Part shown: positions 1 through 7,350 of the stretch, piece by piece
How the letters are laid out: each line of letters begins with the position of its first letter
Numbering within the stretch: the first letter of the stretch is position 1
Assembly: GCA_903842475.1 (NCBI GenBank)
Contig: CAIMMA010000465.1
Coordinates: 1 to 7,946 of the forward strand
DNA length: 7,946 nucleotides
From: an uncultured bacterium
Lineage (GTDB): Bacteria; Desulfobacterota; Desulfobulbia; Desulfobulbales; Desulfobulbaceae
Reading direction: 5' to 3'
Notes under the pieces: model-generated
Database searches by the model: none
What the model was told of the DNA's origin: nothing
The model's input: the letters and a program-made list of their open reading frames with translations, nothing else
Translations under genes and position numbers: made by a program

Positions 1-1913
1 CTGTCGAGCACCTTCTGGGCGATCTGGGGGTCCAGGGCCAGATAACTGCCGCGTTCCCGGTGTTGAATGGAGGTCTGGATGGTCTCCTCCACCTTCCGGT
101 CCATGGTGATCACCGGCATGACGCCGTCGTTTTCCAGGTGGGCGGCGGAGATAGAGCGGGAAAGGGCGTGGCGCACGTATTCGGTCAGGACGTCGGCATC
201 CTGGGTCATGGTGGCGTAATCGGCCATGGTTTCGAGGATGGAGCGCAGATCGCGAATGGAAATGGATTCGCGCAGCAGATTCTGGAGCACCCGCATGATG
301 ACGCCCAGATTGAGGACATGGGGCAGCAGTTCCTCGACCAGTTTCGGATAGGTCTTGCCGAGATTGTCGATCAGGGTCTGGGTTTCCTGCCGGCCGAGCA
401 GTTCGTAGGCGTGATTTTTGATGATCTCGCTGATATGGGTCGCCATGACCGTGATACAGTCGACCACGGTGTAGCCGGCGATTTGGGCCCGCTCCCGTTT
501 ATCTTCGGTGATCCATATGGCCGGCAGGTCGAATGCCGGTTCCCGGGTGGGCAGCCCTTTGATGGTTTCGGTCACCATGCCCGGATCCATGGCCATGTAA
601 TAGCCGGGCATCATCTCGGCGGTGGCCACATTGACCCCCTTGAGGCTGATGGTGTACTGGTTCGGATTAAGCTGCAGGTTGTCCTTGATGTGTACCGGCG
701 GCACGATAAAGCCGCTGGTCAGGGCGAATTGTTTGCGGATCGACTGAATTCGGGTGAGCAGTTCACCATCCTGGGCCGCATCGACAAAGGGGATCAGGCC
801 GTAGCCGACCTCCAGTTCGATCAGGTCGACGTTGAGCATTTTTTCATAATCGTGATCGGGCTTAACGATGGGCTGCGGCCGTTCGACCACGGTTTCCTCT
901 GTTATTTTGGCTTTTTCCGCCTGGTCGAGGCGATAGGCCATGTAGGCCAGGCCCGCGGAAATGGTCAGGAAGGGGATGAACGGCATGCCCGGGATCAGGG
1001 CAAAGAGCAGCAGGATCGCGGCCACCACCCACAGCGCCTTGGCGTACCGGGTGAACTGCTGTTTGAGTTCGGTGCCGAAGTCGTCGTGGCCGGCGGAACG
1101 GGTCACCAGCATACCGGCGGCGGTGGAGATGATCAAGGCGGGGATCTGGGCAATCAACCCTTCGCCCACGGTCAGGATGGTGTAATTTTTGGCCGCTTCG
1201 GCCAGCGGCATGCCTTTCTGCAAAACGCCGATAATGAATCCGGCGCCGATATTGATCATGGCGATGATAATGCCGGCAATGGCGTCACCACGGACAAACT
1301 TGGAGGCACCGTCCATGGCTCCATGGAAATTAGCCTCGTTGGCAATTTCTTCGCGGCGGCGGCGGGCGGTGGTTTCGTCGATCAGGCCGGCGTTGAGATC
1401 GGCATCGATGGCCATCTGCTTGCCCGGCATGGCATCCAAGGTAAAACGGGCCGCCACCTCGGCGATCCGGCCGGCGCCCTTGGTGATGACGATGAAATTG
1501 ATGAGTACCAGGATAACGAAAATAACCAGGCCGACCACAAACGATCCGCCGACCACGAATTGGCCGAAGGCCTGGATCACCGATCCGGCGGCGTCCATAC
1601 CCTCATGGCCGTGCAGCAGAATCAACCGGGTCGAGGCGACGTTGAGGGAGAGACGAAAAAGGGTGGTGGTGAGGAGAATGGAAGGGAAGATCGAAAATTC
1701 GACCGCCTTTTCCGTGTACAGGCTGATAATCAGAATAAGGATGGCAATGGTAATGTTCAGCGCCAGGCAGAGGTCGAGGATCACGGGCGGCAGCGGTACG
1801 ATCATGAGCATGAGGATGCCCATCAGTCCCACCGATGCCATGATGTCACTGCGTTGGAGGAGTTCGCCGATGCGAGTCCGTTCCCACAGTGTTGGGGTGC
1901 CCGTTGCTTCCAT
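1..1913 (-). CDS. flhA: FlhA, flagellar type III export gate protein (3' end cut by window edge)
   Basis: FlhA is the largest inner-membrane component of the flagellar export gate; its C-terminal cytosolic domain docks chaperone-substrate complexes and its membrane part couples proton flow to export. I translated it from the ATG at 1913-1911, reading leftward without a stop for 637 codons; the family is usually near 690 residues, so roughly the last 50 are outside the window. Hydrophobic membrane segments fill about residues 25-145 and 205-325. The FHIPEP-family signatures are clear: RLSLNVASTRLIL (about 87-99), GAGRIAEVAARFTLDAMPGKQ (147-166, with conserved Arg149, Arg156 and Asp160) and FVRGDAIAG (206-214, whose Asp210 matches the essential membrane Asp of other FlhA proteins). 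The linker and cytosolic domain begin near 330-350. The start overlaps the flhB stop by one base (TAATG), which suggests translational coupling; a weak GAAG lies 5 nt upstream. It is flagellar rather than a virulence homologue because of its neighbours. Confidence 0.97.
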   Translation of the reverse strand, partial: MEATGTPTLWERTRIGELLQRSDIMASVGLMGILMLMIVPLPPVILDLCLALNITIAILILIISLYTEKAVEFSIFPSILLTTTLFRLSLNVASTRLILLHGHEGMDAAGSVIQAFGQFVVGGSFVVGLVIFVILVLINFIVITKGAGRIAEVAARFTLDAMPGKQMAIDADLNAGLIDETTARRRREEIANEANFHGAMDGASKFVRGDAIAGIIIAMINIGAGFIIGVLQKGMPLAEAAKNYTILTVGEGLIAQIPALIISTAAGMLVTRSAGHDDFGTELKQQFTRYAKALWVVAAILLLFALIPGMPFIPFLTISAGLAYMAYRLDQAEKAKITEETVVERPQPIVKPDHDYEKMLNVDLIELEVGYGLIPFVDAAQDGELLTRIQSIRKQFALTSGFIVPPVHIKDNLQLNPNQYTISLKGVNVATAEMMPGYYMAMDPGMVTETIKGLPTREPAFDLPAIWITEDKRERAQIAGYTVVDCITVMATHISEIIKNHAYELLGRQETQTLIDNLGKTYPKLVEELLPHVLNLGVIMRVLQNLLRESISIRDLRSILETMADYATMTQDADVLTEYVRHALSRSISAAHLENDGVMPVITMDRKVEETIQTSIQHRERGSYLALDPQIAQKVLD

Positions 1914-2983
1914 TATTTCTTCAAACCTTTAAGTGAATAAACGTAGGCCAGTATTTCCGCCACCGCCTTGAATAATTCATCCGGGATCGCTTGACCTATC
2001 TCAACCTTTGAATGCAATAATCTTGCCACAGGTGGATTCTCCACCAGAGGGATGTCATGTTCCCTGGCTATTTCCCTGATTTTTTCGGCGACCAGTTCCT
2101 GACCCTTGGCCAGGACCACCGGGGCGTCCATCTTGCCGGCCTCGTATTTGAGGGCCACCGCCACATGGGTGGGGTTGGTGATGACCACGTCGGCCTGCGG
2201 GACCGCTGCCATCATCCGGCGGCGGGCCATCTGCTGTTGGATGGAACGGATTTTTGACTTGAGCTGCGGGTCGCCCTCGGTCTCCTTCATCTCCTCCTTT
2301 TGTTCCTGCTTGGTCATCTTCATTTTTTCTTCCATCTCCCACCAGGTGAAGCCGTAATCGAGGATGGCCAGAAAGATCATGATGGCGGCGACCTTGGTCA
2401 TGACCAAGGCAGCGGTCTTCGCCAGATAGGTTATGGTGTAGTCAATGGGCATTTCCGCCAGGAGCAGGGCGTCGCCGAATTCTCCGGCCACGGTTTTAAA
2501 GGCGATCCAGCCGATGAGGCCCACCTTGAGCAGCGATTTGATCACCTCCACCAGGGAGCGTTTGGAGATGAACCGGGCCATGCCCTTGATCGGATCCAGT
2601 TTGCTCAGATCCGGCATCAACGGTTGGGTGGTGAACAGCCAGCCAATCTGCAGGAACGTGGCTAAAAAACCGGTAACCAGGGCGACGAGGAACAGCGGTG
2701 CCAACGCCATTCCCATGGCGGCCGCCAGGTAATAGGCCAGCTGCATCAGGGAAAGGGTGGTGATGTCAAAGGTGCCGCTGCCTTTCCATATCGCGATGAT
2801 CAATTCCTGGATATCGTTCCAAAAAATCGGTGCAAAAAAAATCCAGAACAGGAGCAGGACGGTGAACATGGCTGCGGACTGCACTTCGCGGCTTTGAACG
2901 ACCTGGCCTTTTTTGCGAAAATCGTCTCGTCGTTTGGACGAGGGGGTTTCGGTGCGTTCACCGGAGCTGGTCTCTTCCGCCAT
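1913..2983 (-). CDS. flhB: FlhB, flagellar export gate protein and substrate-specificity switch
   Basis: FlhB sits in the inner membrane at the export gate and switches export from rod/hook to filament substrates after cleaving itself. The 356-residue length is normal for the family. The N-terminus is short, charged and cytoplasmic (ETPSSKRRDDFRKKGQV, about 12-28). Four hydrophobic regions follow at roughly 38-65, 82-117, 145-170 and 185-212. A highly charged linker with an EEKMKMTKQEQKEEMKETEGDP-like stretch (218-239) leads into the autocleavage domain, where NPTH lies at 270-273; cleavage is expected between Asn270 and Pro271. The C-terminal part (AVALKY, ENPPVARLL) is typical. An in-frame stop lies only three codons upstream (2995-2993), so the ATG at 2983 is effectively forced; its Shine-Dalgarno is weak. 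It follows fliR after a 211-base gap and its TAA overlaps the flhA ATG by one base. Confidence 0.98.
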   Translation of the reverse strand: MAEETSSGERTETPSSKRRDDFRKKGQVVQSREVQSAAMFTVLLLFWIFFAPIFWNDIQELIIAIWKGSGTFDITTLSLMQLAYYLAAAMGMALAPLFLVALVTGFLATFLQIGWLFTTQPLMPDLSKLDPIKGMARFISKRSLVEVIKSLLKVGLIGWIAFKTVAGEFGDALLLAEMPIDYTITYLAKTAALVMTKVAAIMIFLAILDYGFTWWEMEEKMKMTKQEQKEEMKETEGDPQLKSKIRSIQQQMARRRMMAAVPQADVVITNPTHVAVALKYEAGKMDAPVVLAKGQELVAEKIREIAREHDIPLVENPPVARLLHSKVEIGQAIPDELFKAVAEILAYVYSLKGLKK

Positions 2984-3194
2984 GATGCGTGGTTACCTGA
3001 CTGTTTTCAATGGATCGGGGGAGCCGTATTTTTTTGAACAAGGCGGCCCGTTTGCCACCGCCGCACACAGAGTGTTGCAAATTACACACCTGAAAATAGA
3101 TGTTTGGCTGGAGTGGCCGGCGACCGCCATCGGGAGGTGTTTGCGGCGGGGCGGCCCGGGCGGCAAACGGCGGGCCCTTGGGTCGAGCCGTCGA
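2984..3194. other. 211-base fliR-flhB intergenic region
   Basis: This is the only sizeable gap within an otherwise packed gene cluster. I see no credible gene in it on either strand. Two kinds of structure are visible. First, a GG-N10-GC element that could be a weak sigma-54 promoter for flhB (entered separately). Second, inverted repeats: gtttgc at 3139-3144 pairs with gcaaac at 3163-3168 around an 8-bp gcccgggc palindrome (3154-3161), and the 9-mer ccgtttgcc at 3048-3056 is the reverse complement of 3162-3170. No T-tract follows these on the minus strand, so they do not look like an intrinsic terminator. The fliR-proximal half (about 3110-3190) is very GC-rich. Confidence 0.6.
3076..3090 (-). 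promoter_or_regulatory. Candidate weak sigma-54 promoter upstream of flhB
   Basis: On the minus strand the sequence aGGTGTGTAATTTGCA has GG at 3090-3089 and GC at 3078-3077 with exactly 10 bases between them, the invariant spacing of sigma-54 promoters. The -12 half (TTGCA) is perfect, but the -24 half matches TGGCAC only in its GG. It lies about 95 bases before the flhB ATG. With such a poor -24 half this could be chance. Confidence 0.25.
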
Positions 3195-3974
3195 TTATTT
3201 CAGTAATTGGAGCAGGGTGAAGATGTTTTCGCCCATGGTGTCAAATTCACGGCGCAGAACAGCGAACATGGCGTTAAGTGTCAGACCGATGACTAGGAAA
3301 GCAACGCCGATGTTGATGGGGAAGGAAAGCATGAACACGTTGAGCTGGGGGAAAACCCGGGCCAGGATGCCGAGCACCAGATTGGCTATGAGCAGCAGGG
3401 CCAGCACCGGGGCGCTGAATTTGACGCCGAGCGCAAACATATGGCTGCCCATCCGCATCAGCTCCTGGACCGCTCCCTGGGAAAAATCGAGGTAACCGGG
3501 GGGCAGGAGAATGTAGGATTCGACGATGATCCTGAAAAAGAAATGGTGGATATCCAGGGCCAGGAAAGCCATCAGGGCAAGGATGTTGATAAACTGACTC
3601 ATCAGCGAGAGCTGCTGGGTGGTTTGCGGGTCAAAGATGTTGGCGGCGGCAAAGCCCATCTGGTAGCCGATGACCGTGCCGCCGAAACTCACCGCGGTAA
3701 AGACCAACTGGGCCACCAGGCCGATCATCGCCCCCAGCAGGACTTCATTGACAATCAGCAGACCGAACTCGGTGAGGGTAAAGGCGACCTTGGGGGTGTA
3801 GGGCGCCATCATCGGGAAGAGCAGCAGCGCGGTGGTCACCGAGAGGCCCACCTTGATTTGTCCGGAAATCTGATTGCCGGCAAAGACCGGGATGGCGGCC
3901 ACCAGGGCAATCACCCTGGCCAGGCAGAGAAGAAAGTTCTGGAATTGCTGGATGGGGACGAGCTGCAGGTCCAT
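3195..3974 (-). CDS. fliR: FliR, flagellar export gate membrane protein
   Basis: FliR joins FliP and FliQ to form the export channel core in the inner membrane of the basal body. I start it at the ATG 3974-3972, giving 259 residues, the usual family length. The reading frame is open farther upstream (to 4025), but that would add 17 basic residues overlapping fliQ that do not resemble the FliR N-terminus, whereas MDLQLVPIQQFQNF aligns with the known start. Conserved stretches are VIALVAAIPVFA (21-32), GYQMGFAAANIFDPQ (103-117), DIHHFFFRIIVESY (141-154) and RVFPQLNVFMLSFPINIG (206-223). Several hydrophobic segments cover most of the protein (about 14-31, 44-57, 68-95, 126-155, 182-206, 215-242). 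It begins 22 bases after the fliQ stop with no obvious Shine-Dalgarno, so it may depend on coupling to fliQ. Confidence 0.97.
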   Translation of the reverse strand: MDLQLVPIQQFQNFLLCLARVIALVAAIPVFAGNQISGQIKVGLSVTTALLLFPMMAPYTPKVAFTLTEFGLLIVNEVLLGAMIGLVAQLVFTAVSFGGTVIGYQMGFAAANIFDPQTTQQLSLMSQFINILALMAFLALDIHHFFFRIIVESYILLPPGYLDFSQGAVQELMRMGSHMFALGVKFSAPVLALLLIANLVLGILARVFPQLNVFMLSFPINIGVAFLVIGLTLNAMFAVLRREFDTMGENIFTLLQLLK

Positions 3975-3996
3975 GGGGTTGCGCCGCGACCGGACC

Positions 3997-4266
3997 TTAT
4001 TGCCCAATCGTGGCGATCTGGCCAATAATACCGGTGGTGAAGGTAACCAGCAGTTCGATGATCCAGGGGCCGAAGATCAGCAGGGTGACAAAGACCGCGA
4101 CAATTTTCGGGACAAAGGTCATGGTTTGCTCGTTGATCTGGGTCGCGGCCTGGAAAATACTGATCAGTAGGCCGATCACCATGGCGGCGAGCAGCATGGG
4201 CGCCGAGGTGAGGAGCACGGTTTCAACGGCCTTTCGGCCTATGTGGATGACGGCTTCCGGGGTCAT
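3997..4266 (-). CDS. fliQ: FliQ, small flagellar export gate membrane protein
   Basis: FliQ is the small two-helix membrane subunit that packs around the FliP-FliR core of the export gate. The 89-residue length matches the family. Two hydrophobic hairpin helices lie at about 15-40 and 52-82, separated by the conserved ATQINEQTMTFVPKI loop (41-55). The start at 4266 is supported by GGAG (complement of 4273-4276) six bases upstream. It sits 41 bases after the fliP stop and 22 bases before fliR, in the standard fliP-fliQ-fliR order. Confidence 0.97.
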   Translation of the reverse strand: MTPEAVIHIGRKAVETVLLTSAPMLLAAMVIGLLISIFQAATQINEQTMTFVPKIVAVFVTLLIFGPWIIELLVTFTTGIIGQIATIGQ

Positions 4267-4307
4267 GGCGTTCTCCGGGGTTGAAAGGGAAAGAAAGCGG
4301 CCATGTT

Positions 4308-5048
4308 TCAGCCGAAACTTTTCATCAGCGAGCCGACCACCAGCTGCCAGCCGTCAACCAGAACAAACAGCAGCAGCTTGAAAGGCAGGGAAATAACGAT
4401 GGGCGGCAGCATCATCATGCCCATGGCCATCAGCACCGAACTGACCAGCATGTCGATGACCAGGAACGGTACATAAATCATGAAGCCCATCTGGAAAGCG
4501 CGTTTCAATTCCGAAAGCATAAAGGCCGGAATGAGGATCATGGAGGAGACTTCTTTTTTATCGGCGGGCTGCTCGACCTTGGTAATGTCGATGAACAGCT
4601 GCAGCTCGCTCTCTTTCACCTGGGAGAACATGAACTCGCGCATCACTCCCAACGATCGCTCCAGCGCTTGCTGCTGGGTGATCTTCTCCTGCATATACGG
4701 CTGCAGGGCCTGGGTGTTAATGGTGTTGAACGTCGGGGCCATAACGAAAAAAGTCAGAAAAAGCGCCAGCCCCAGCAGCACCTGATTGGGGGGCGTGTTC
4801 TGGGTGCCCATGGCCTGGCGGACAAAACCAAGGACAATGATGATCCGGGTAAAGGCGGTGGTCATCAGGAGGATGGCCGGGGCCACCGACAGGATGGTCA
4901 GGGTGAGCAGCACCTGCAGCGCGGTCGAGACTTCCGCCGGGGTGGTCGCTTCTTTGACCCCCAGAGAGAGCGTGGGCAGGTTGACCGCCGATGCTATTTC
5001 AGGAACCAGCCACAGCAGCAGGCCGATGGAAGCGGTCAGCCGTTTCAT
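4308..5048 (-). CDS. fliP: FliP, flagellar export gate pore protein
   Basis: FliP forms the pentameric core of the flagellar export pore with FliR and FliQ. The 246-residue length is typical. An N-terminal signal peptide is visible: MKR, a hydrophobic run to about residue 19, and a likely cleavage after ASA (19-21); FliP proteins are known to carry cleaved signal sequences. Both family signatures are present: PAILLMTTAFTRIIIVLGF (57-75, followed by RQAMGTQNTPPNQV) and FMIYVPFLVIDMLVSSVLMA (189-208). The methionine-rich GMMMLPP (210-216) corresponds to the Met gasket that closes the pore in characterised FliP. The periplasmic stretch lies around 107-165. Its ATG overlaps the fliO TGA in an ATGA arrangement (5048-5045), a classic sign of translational coupling; I see no strong Shine-Dalgarno. 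Confidence 0.98.
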   Translation of the reverse strand: MKRLTASIGLLLWLVPEIASAVNLPTLSLGVKEATTPAEVSTALQVLLTLTILSVAPAILLMTTAFTRIIIVLGFVRQAMGTQNTPPNQVLLGLALFLTFFVMAPTFNTINTQALQPYMQEKITQQQALERSLGVMREFMFSQVKESELQLFIDITKVEQPADKKEVSSMILIPAFMLSELKRAFQMGFMIYVPFLVIDMLVSSVLMAMGMMMLPPIVISLPFKLLLFVLVDGWQLVVGSLMKSFG

Positions 5049-5407
5049 GGTTGTTTCGCCAGCAGCGTTTGGAAATCAGGCTTGTCCTCTGCTGCCCCGG
5101 AACAATCGGCGAGGAAATGGATGCCGCCGGCACTGATGCCGAGCAGGTATTCCTTGCCCCGCACTTCTACCAGGGCCAGGGTGGATTTCGGCATGAGCGG
5201 GCGGAGTTCAATGATCTTGATGGCGCTGCCGCCCGCCTTACCCAGCATCAGCCGTTTTCTGGCCAGCCCGTAGATGGCGAGGATCAGGCCGGCCACCACC
5301 AGCAGGGCCCAACTCGCCTGGAGCAAGGCCGCCCCCATGGAGGGTGGTTCGGCGGCCAGTGCGGTCACGGGCGTCAGGGCTATGAGGAAAAAATAGAGGA
5401 GCGGCAT
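5045..5407 (-). CDS. fliO: FliO, flagellar export gate assembly protein
   Basis: FliO is a bitopic membrane protein that helps assemble and stabilise FliP; it is poorly conserved and missing in some lineages. The 120-residue protein has an N-terminal hydrophobic stretch ending in ALAAE (16-20) that looks like a signal peptide, a short periplasmic segment, one membrane helix (about 28-48) followed by positive residues ARKR, and a small cytoplasmic domain with the FliO-like pattern KIIELRPLMPKSTLALVEV (64-82) then KEYLLGIS (85-92). Position between fliN and fliP is diagnostic. It starts 3 bases after the fliN stop without a clear Shine-Dalgarno and overlaps fliP by four bases. Identification rests on the short domain pattern plus synteny. 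Confidence 0.92.
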   Translation of the reverse strand: MPLLYFFLIALTPVTALAAEPPSMGAALLQASWALLVVAGLILAIYGLARKRLMLGKAGGSAIKIIELRPLMPKSTLALVEVRGKEYLLGISAGGIHFLADCSGAAEDKPDFQTLLAKQP

Positions 5408-5410
5408 GGG

Positions 5411-5791
5411 TCAGCCCAGTTTTTCGATCCGGTCGGACTGGCTGACTATTTCGGTCAGTTTGATCCCGAATTTATCCCCCACCTTGACCGCTTCTCCCCT
5501 GGCGATAAGCCTTGAATTGACATAAAGATCTAGCGGTTCACCCGCGAGTTTGTCGAGCTCGACCACATACCCTTCGCCCATCTGGAGGAGATCCTTGAGC
5601 AAAATCCTGGCCCGGCCCACCTCCACCGATACCTGGAGCGGGACATCGTACAAAAACTGAAGATCCCTGGTCAGGCTGTCCTGGCTGTGCGCGCCGGAGA
5701 ACGGCTGCGGGTTTTCTTTGAGTAATTCGGCGGTTTCTTCGGGGTTCAGGGTGTTGGAACGCTGTTGCCCCAAAGCATCAGGTGTTGCCAT
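5411..5791 (-). CDS. fliN: FliN, flagellar motor switch (C-ring) protein
   Basis: FliN forms the bottom of the cytoplasmic C-ring, binds FliM and helps dock the FliH-FliI export complex. The 126-residue protein has a variable N-terminal region (1-40) and a SpoA domain at about 44-118, with the typical pattern LYDVPLQVSVEVGRARILLKD (47-67), VVELDKLAGEPLDLYVN (76-92) and RGEAVKVGDKFGIKLTEIV (98-116). The start at 5791 is fixed by a perfect AGGAGG six bases upstream that lies within the end of fliM. The first 14 bases overlap fliM in another frame, so the two are probably translationally coupled. Confidence 0.97.
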   Translation of the reverse strand: MATPDALGQQRSNTLNPEETAELLKENPQPFSGAHSQDSLTRDLQFLYDVPLQVSVEVGRARILLKDLLQMGEGYVVELDKLAGEPLDLYVNSRLIARGEAVKVGDKFGIKLTEIVSQSDRIEKLG

Positions 5792-6806
5792 GGATTCCTC
5801 CTAATCTGTTGCTGTGGCGGCCGGTGACATGGAAGGCCTTTTTGCTGTTTCGTTCTCCGGGAATGGCGAGGAAAAGCGGTTGATCTTCAACCATGATGGT
5901 CAGCGGTTGGTCCGGATTGTAGTGCAGATCGATCAGGTCGCCCGGCTGCATCTCGAGAATTTTCCGGATGCTCATATCGATCAGACCGGAACGGGCGATG
6001 ACCGTGGTTTCCATCTCCAGCGCTTCCTGGGCAAGATTGTTGGCCCAGTTGGTGGAGGCCGCCTGGGTGAAGGTGACCAGCGCTTTGAACTTCTCCCGTA
6101 ACGGTTCAAGGGTCAGGTAGGGGATGATGAATTGCATCTGGCCGCAGATTTCACCGGCGAGGAGCATGTTGAACCGGGTGGTCAGGACTTCGGTGTCCGG
6201 TTCAACGATGCTGACCAGACGGAAATTGTTTTCCACTTTGGTCAGCTGCACCTGCGAATCGATGATCGGCCGCAGCGCGTTCTCCAGCTCTAGGCAGATT
6301 TCGGTCATGGTGGTCTTGAGGATGGACATCTCAATAGTGGTCAGGTTGCGGTCCAGGGCCAGCGATTCGTTGGACAAGGAAGAACCGAGCATGATTTCCA
6401 GCAGGGTGAAAGCCATGAGGGTGTCGAAATGGAACAGGCAGCCATATTTCAGGGGGGCGATGCTGTAAATGCCCACGGCACCCTGGTTGTTAAGATTTTT
6501 CAGGCTCTGATGGAAATCGGTGGAGGCGATCTCTACTCGTTCCACAGTGAAATTGCGCTGCAGGCTATTGGTCAGGCTGGTGGAGAATTTGCGGGCAAAG
6601 GTGTCGATGACGATATCAAGATTGGGGATGCGCATTTCGCCGCTGCCCCTGGTCCGCTCATAGGTCCGGAAAAGATCGATATCGGTTGCATGGACGATAT
6701 GCCGGGGGCGGTATGGTCGGTCTTCAACAAAATCAGTCGAAACTCGCCCAGCTCTGATTGCCGCTAGCAGATCCGCGATTTCTTCTTTGGAGAGAATCGG
6801 TTCCAT
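5778..6806 (-). CDS. fliM: FliM, flagellar motor switch (C-ring) protein
   Basis: FliM is the middle C-ring protein: it binds phospho-CheY through its N-terminus, FliG through its middle domain and FliN through its C-terminus. The 342-residue length is normal. The N-terminal ILSKEEIADLLAAI (4-17) is the CheY-binding segment (LSxxEIDxLL pattern). The CheC-like middle domain spans about 40-235, with RIPNLDIVIDTFARKFSTSL (59-78), and the SpoA domain about 265-330, including ILEMQPGDLIDL (283-294). One oddity: the loop that normally carries the FliG-contacting GGxG motif reads GSSL here (141-144, in LEIMLGSSLSNE), aligned without gaps to the E. coli GGDG. It starts five bases after the fliL stop with no clear Shine-Dalgarno, and its last 14 bases overlap fliN. 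Confidence 0.97.
   Translation of the reverse strand: MEPILSKEEIADLLAAIRAGRVSTDFVEDRPYRPRHIVHATDIDLFRTYERTRGSGEMRIPNLDIVIDTFARKFSTSLTNSLQRNFTVERVEIASTDFHQSLKNLNNQGAVGIYSIAPLKYGCLFHFDTLMAFTLLEIMLGSSLSNESLALDRNLTTIEMSILKTTMTEICLELENALRPIIDSQVQLTKVENNFRLVSIVEPDTEVLTTRFNMLLAGEICGQMQFIIPYLTLEPLREKFKALVTFTQAASTNWANNLAQEALEMETTVIARSGLIDMSIRKILEMQPGDLIDLHYNPDQPLTIMVEDQPLFLAIPGERNSKKAFHVTGRHSNRLGGIHGNT
5797..5802 (-). promoter_or_regulatory. Strong ribosome binding site for fliN inside fliM
   Basis: AGGAGG on the minus strand, five bases before the fliN ATG. It is the best Shine-Dalgarno within the cluster, embedded in the last codons of fliM, and suggests that FliN is translated at higher rate than its neighbours. 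That would suit the known excess of FliN over FliM in the C-ring. Confidence 0.85.
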
Positions 6807-6811
6807 GGGGC

Positions 6812-7330
6812 TTATTGCACGACGAAGTCGGTGAGGTAAATGTTGCTGACACTGCCGGTTTTGAGAAAGGAGTTGATTTTGCTCTTGAGCTCAGCCTTGA
6901 CCTGATTCTTGCCCTGGATGTCCTGTAATTCTGCAAAAGTCTTGTTGCTGATGAGCAGCAGGATGGCATCCCGGATCTGCGGCATGCGCTTGTTCACCTC
7001 GTCTACGGTGCTCGCCTTGTCCAGTTCGAGCGAGAGTGAGGCCTTGACGTAATGGGTGGCTTCTTCGCCGATGATGTTGACGACGAACTCCTTGATTTCG
7101 ACCATGGGGCCGATGTTGGCTTCCTCGGGGATCGGCTTGATCATCGCCGCCGCCTTGCTCTCTTCCGCCTTCTTTTGTGCTTGTTCCGCTTTGTGCGGTT
7201 TCACCACCAGCAGGTAATAGCCTGCACCGCCACCGGCGAGCAGGACAGCAACCGCGGCAATGATCATGATCAGCTTTTTTTTGCCGCCGCCTTTTTCCGC
7301 CTCGTCTTTTTTCTTTTCTTTTTCTGCCAT
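6812..7330 (-). CDS. fliL: FliL, flagellar basal body-associated protein
   Basis: FliL is a single-pass inner-membrane protein that surrounds the stator and supports torque generation. I chose the ATG at 7330, giving 172 residues: AAGGA lies seven bases upstream and the product then begins with the charged cytoplasmic tail typical of FliL (MAEKEKKKDEAEKGGGKKK). The frame stays open up to 7444, but that start would lie at or upstream of the predicted sigma-54 transcription start and adds a non-FliL peptide that reads through the leader hairpin. A membrane helix spans about 19-43. A Lys/Ala/Glu-rich linker (44-62) precedes the periplasmic FliL domain (about 75-172), with VEIKEFVVNI (77-86), the MPQIRDAILLLISNKTFAEL helix (116-135) and the typical C-terminal IYLTDFVVQ (164-172). 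It is the first gene of the unit, five bases before fliM. Confidence 0.95.
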   Translation of the reverse strand: MAEKEKKKDEAEKGGGKKKLIMIIAAVAVLLAGGGAGYYLLVVKPHKAEQAQKKAEESKAAAMIKPIPEEANIGPMVEIKEFVVNIIGEEATHYVKASLSLELDKASTVDEVNKRMPQIRDAILLLISNKTFAELQDIQGKNQVKAELKSKINSFLKTGSVSNIYLTDFVVQ

Positions 7331-7337
7331 GATGTTT

Positions 7338-7342
7338 TCCTT
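7338..7342 (-). promoter_or_regulatory. Ribosome binding site for fliL
   Basis: AAGGA on the minus strand, seven bases before the ATG at 7330. It decides this start over the upstream in-frame ATG at 7444. It lies eight bases downstream of the leader hairpin at 7351-7384, so the site itself is outside the stem. Confidence 0.8.
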
Positions 7343-7350
7343 GTGCGCGA

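Noticed and set aside
60..1940. Long open frame of 626 codons on the plus strand opposite flhA
   Set aside because: It mirrors flhA exactly; its translation is rich in His, Gly, Asp and Gln with no recognisable family, as expected for the complement of a GC-biased gene. flhA itself is unmistakable on the other strand.
3139..3168. GC-rich hairpin downstream of fliR as a terminator
   Set aside because: The stem is short (6 bp plus an internal palindrome) and no T-tract follows on the minus strand, so an intrinsic terminator is not supported.
3975..4025. Upstream start extending fliR by 17 residues into fliQ
   Set aside because: The extra residues are basic and unlike FliR N-termini; the internal ATG at 3974 gives the normal length and alignment.
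4281..5273. 330-codon open frame on the plus strand opposite fliP and fliO
   Set aside because: Low-complexity Gln/His/Gly/Arg-rich product lying antisense to two clearly identified genes; a composition artefact.
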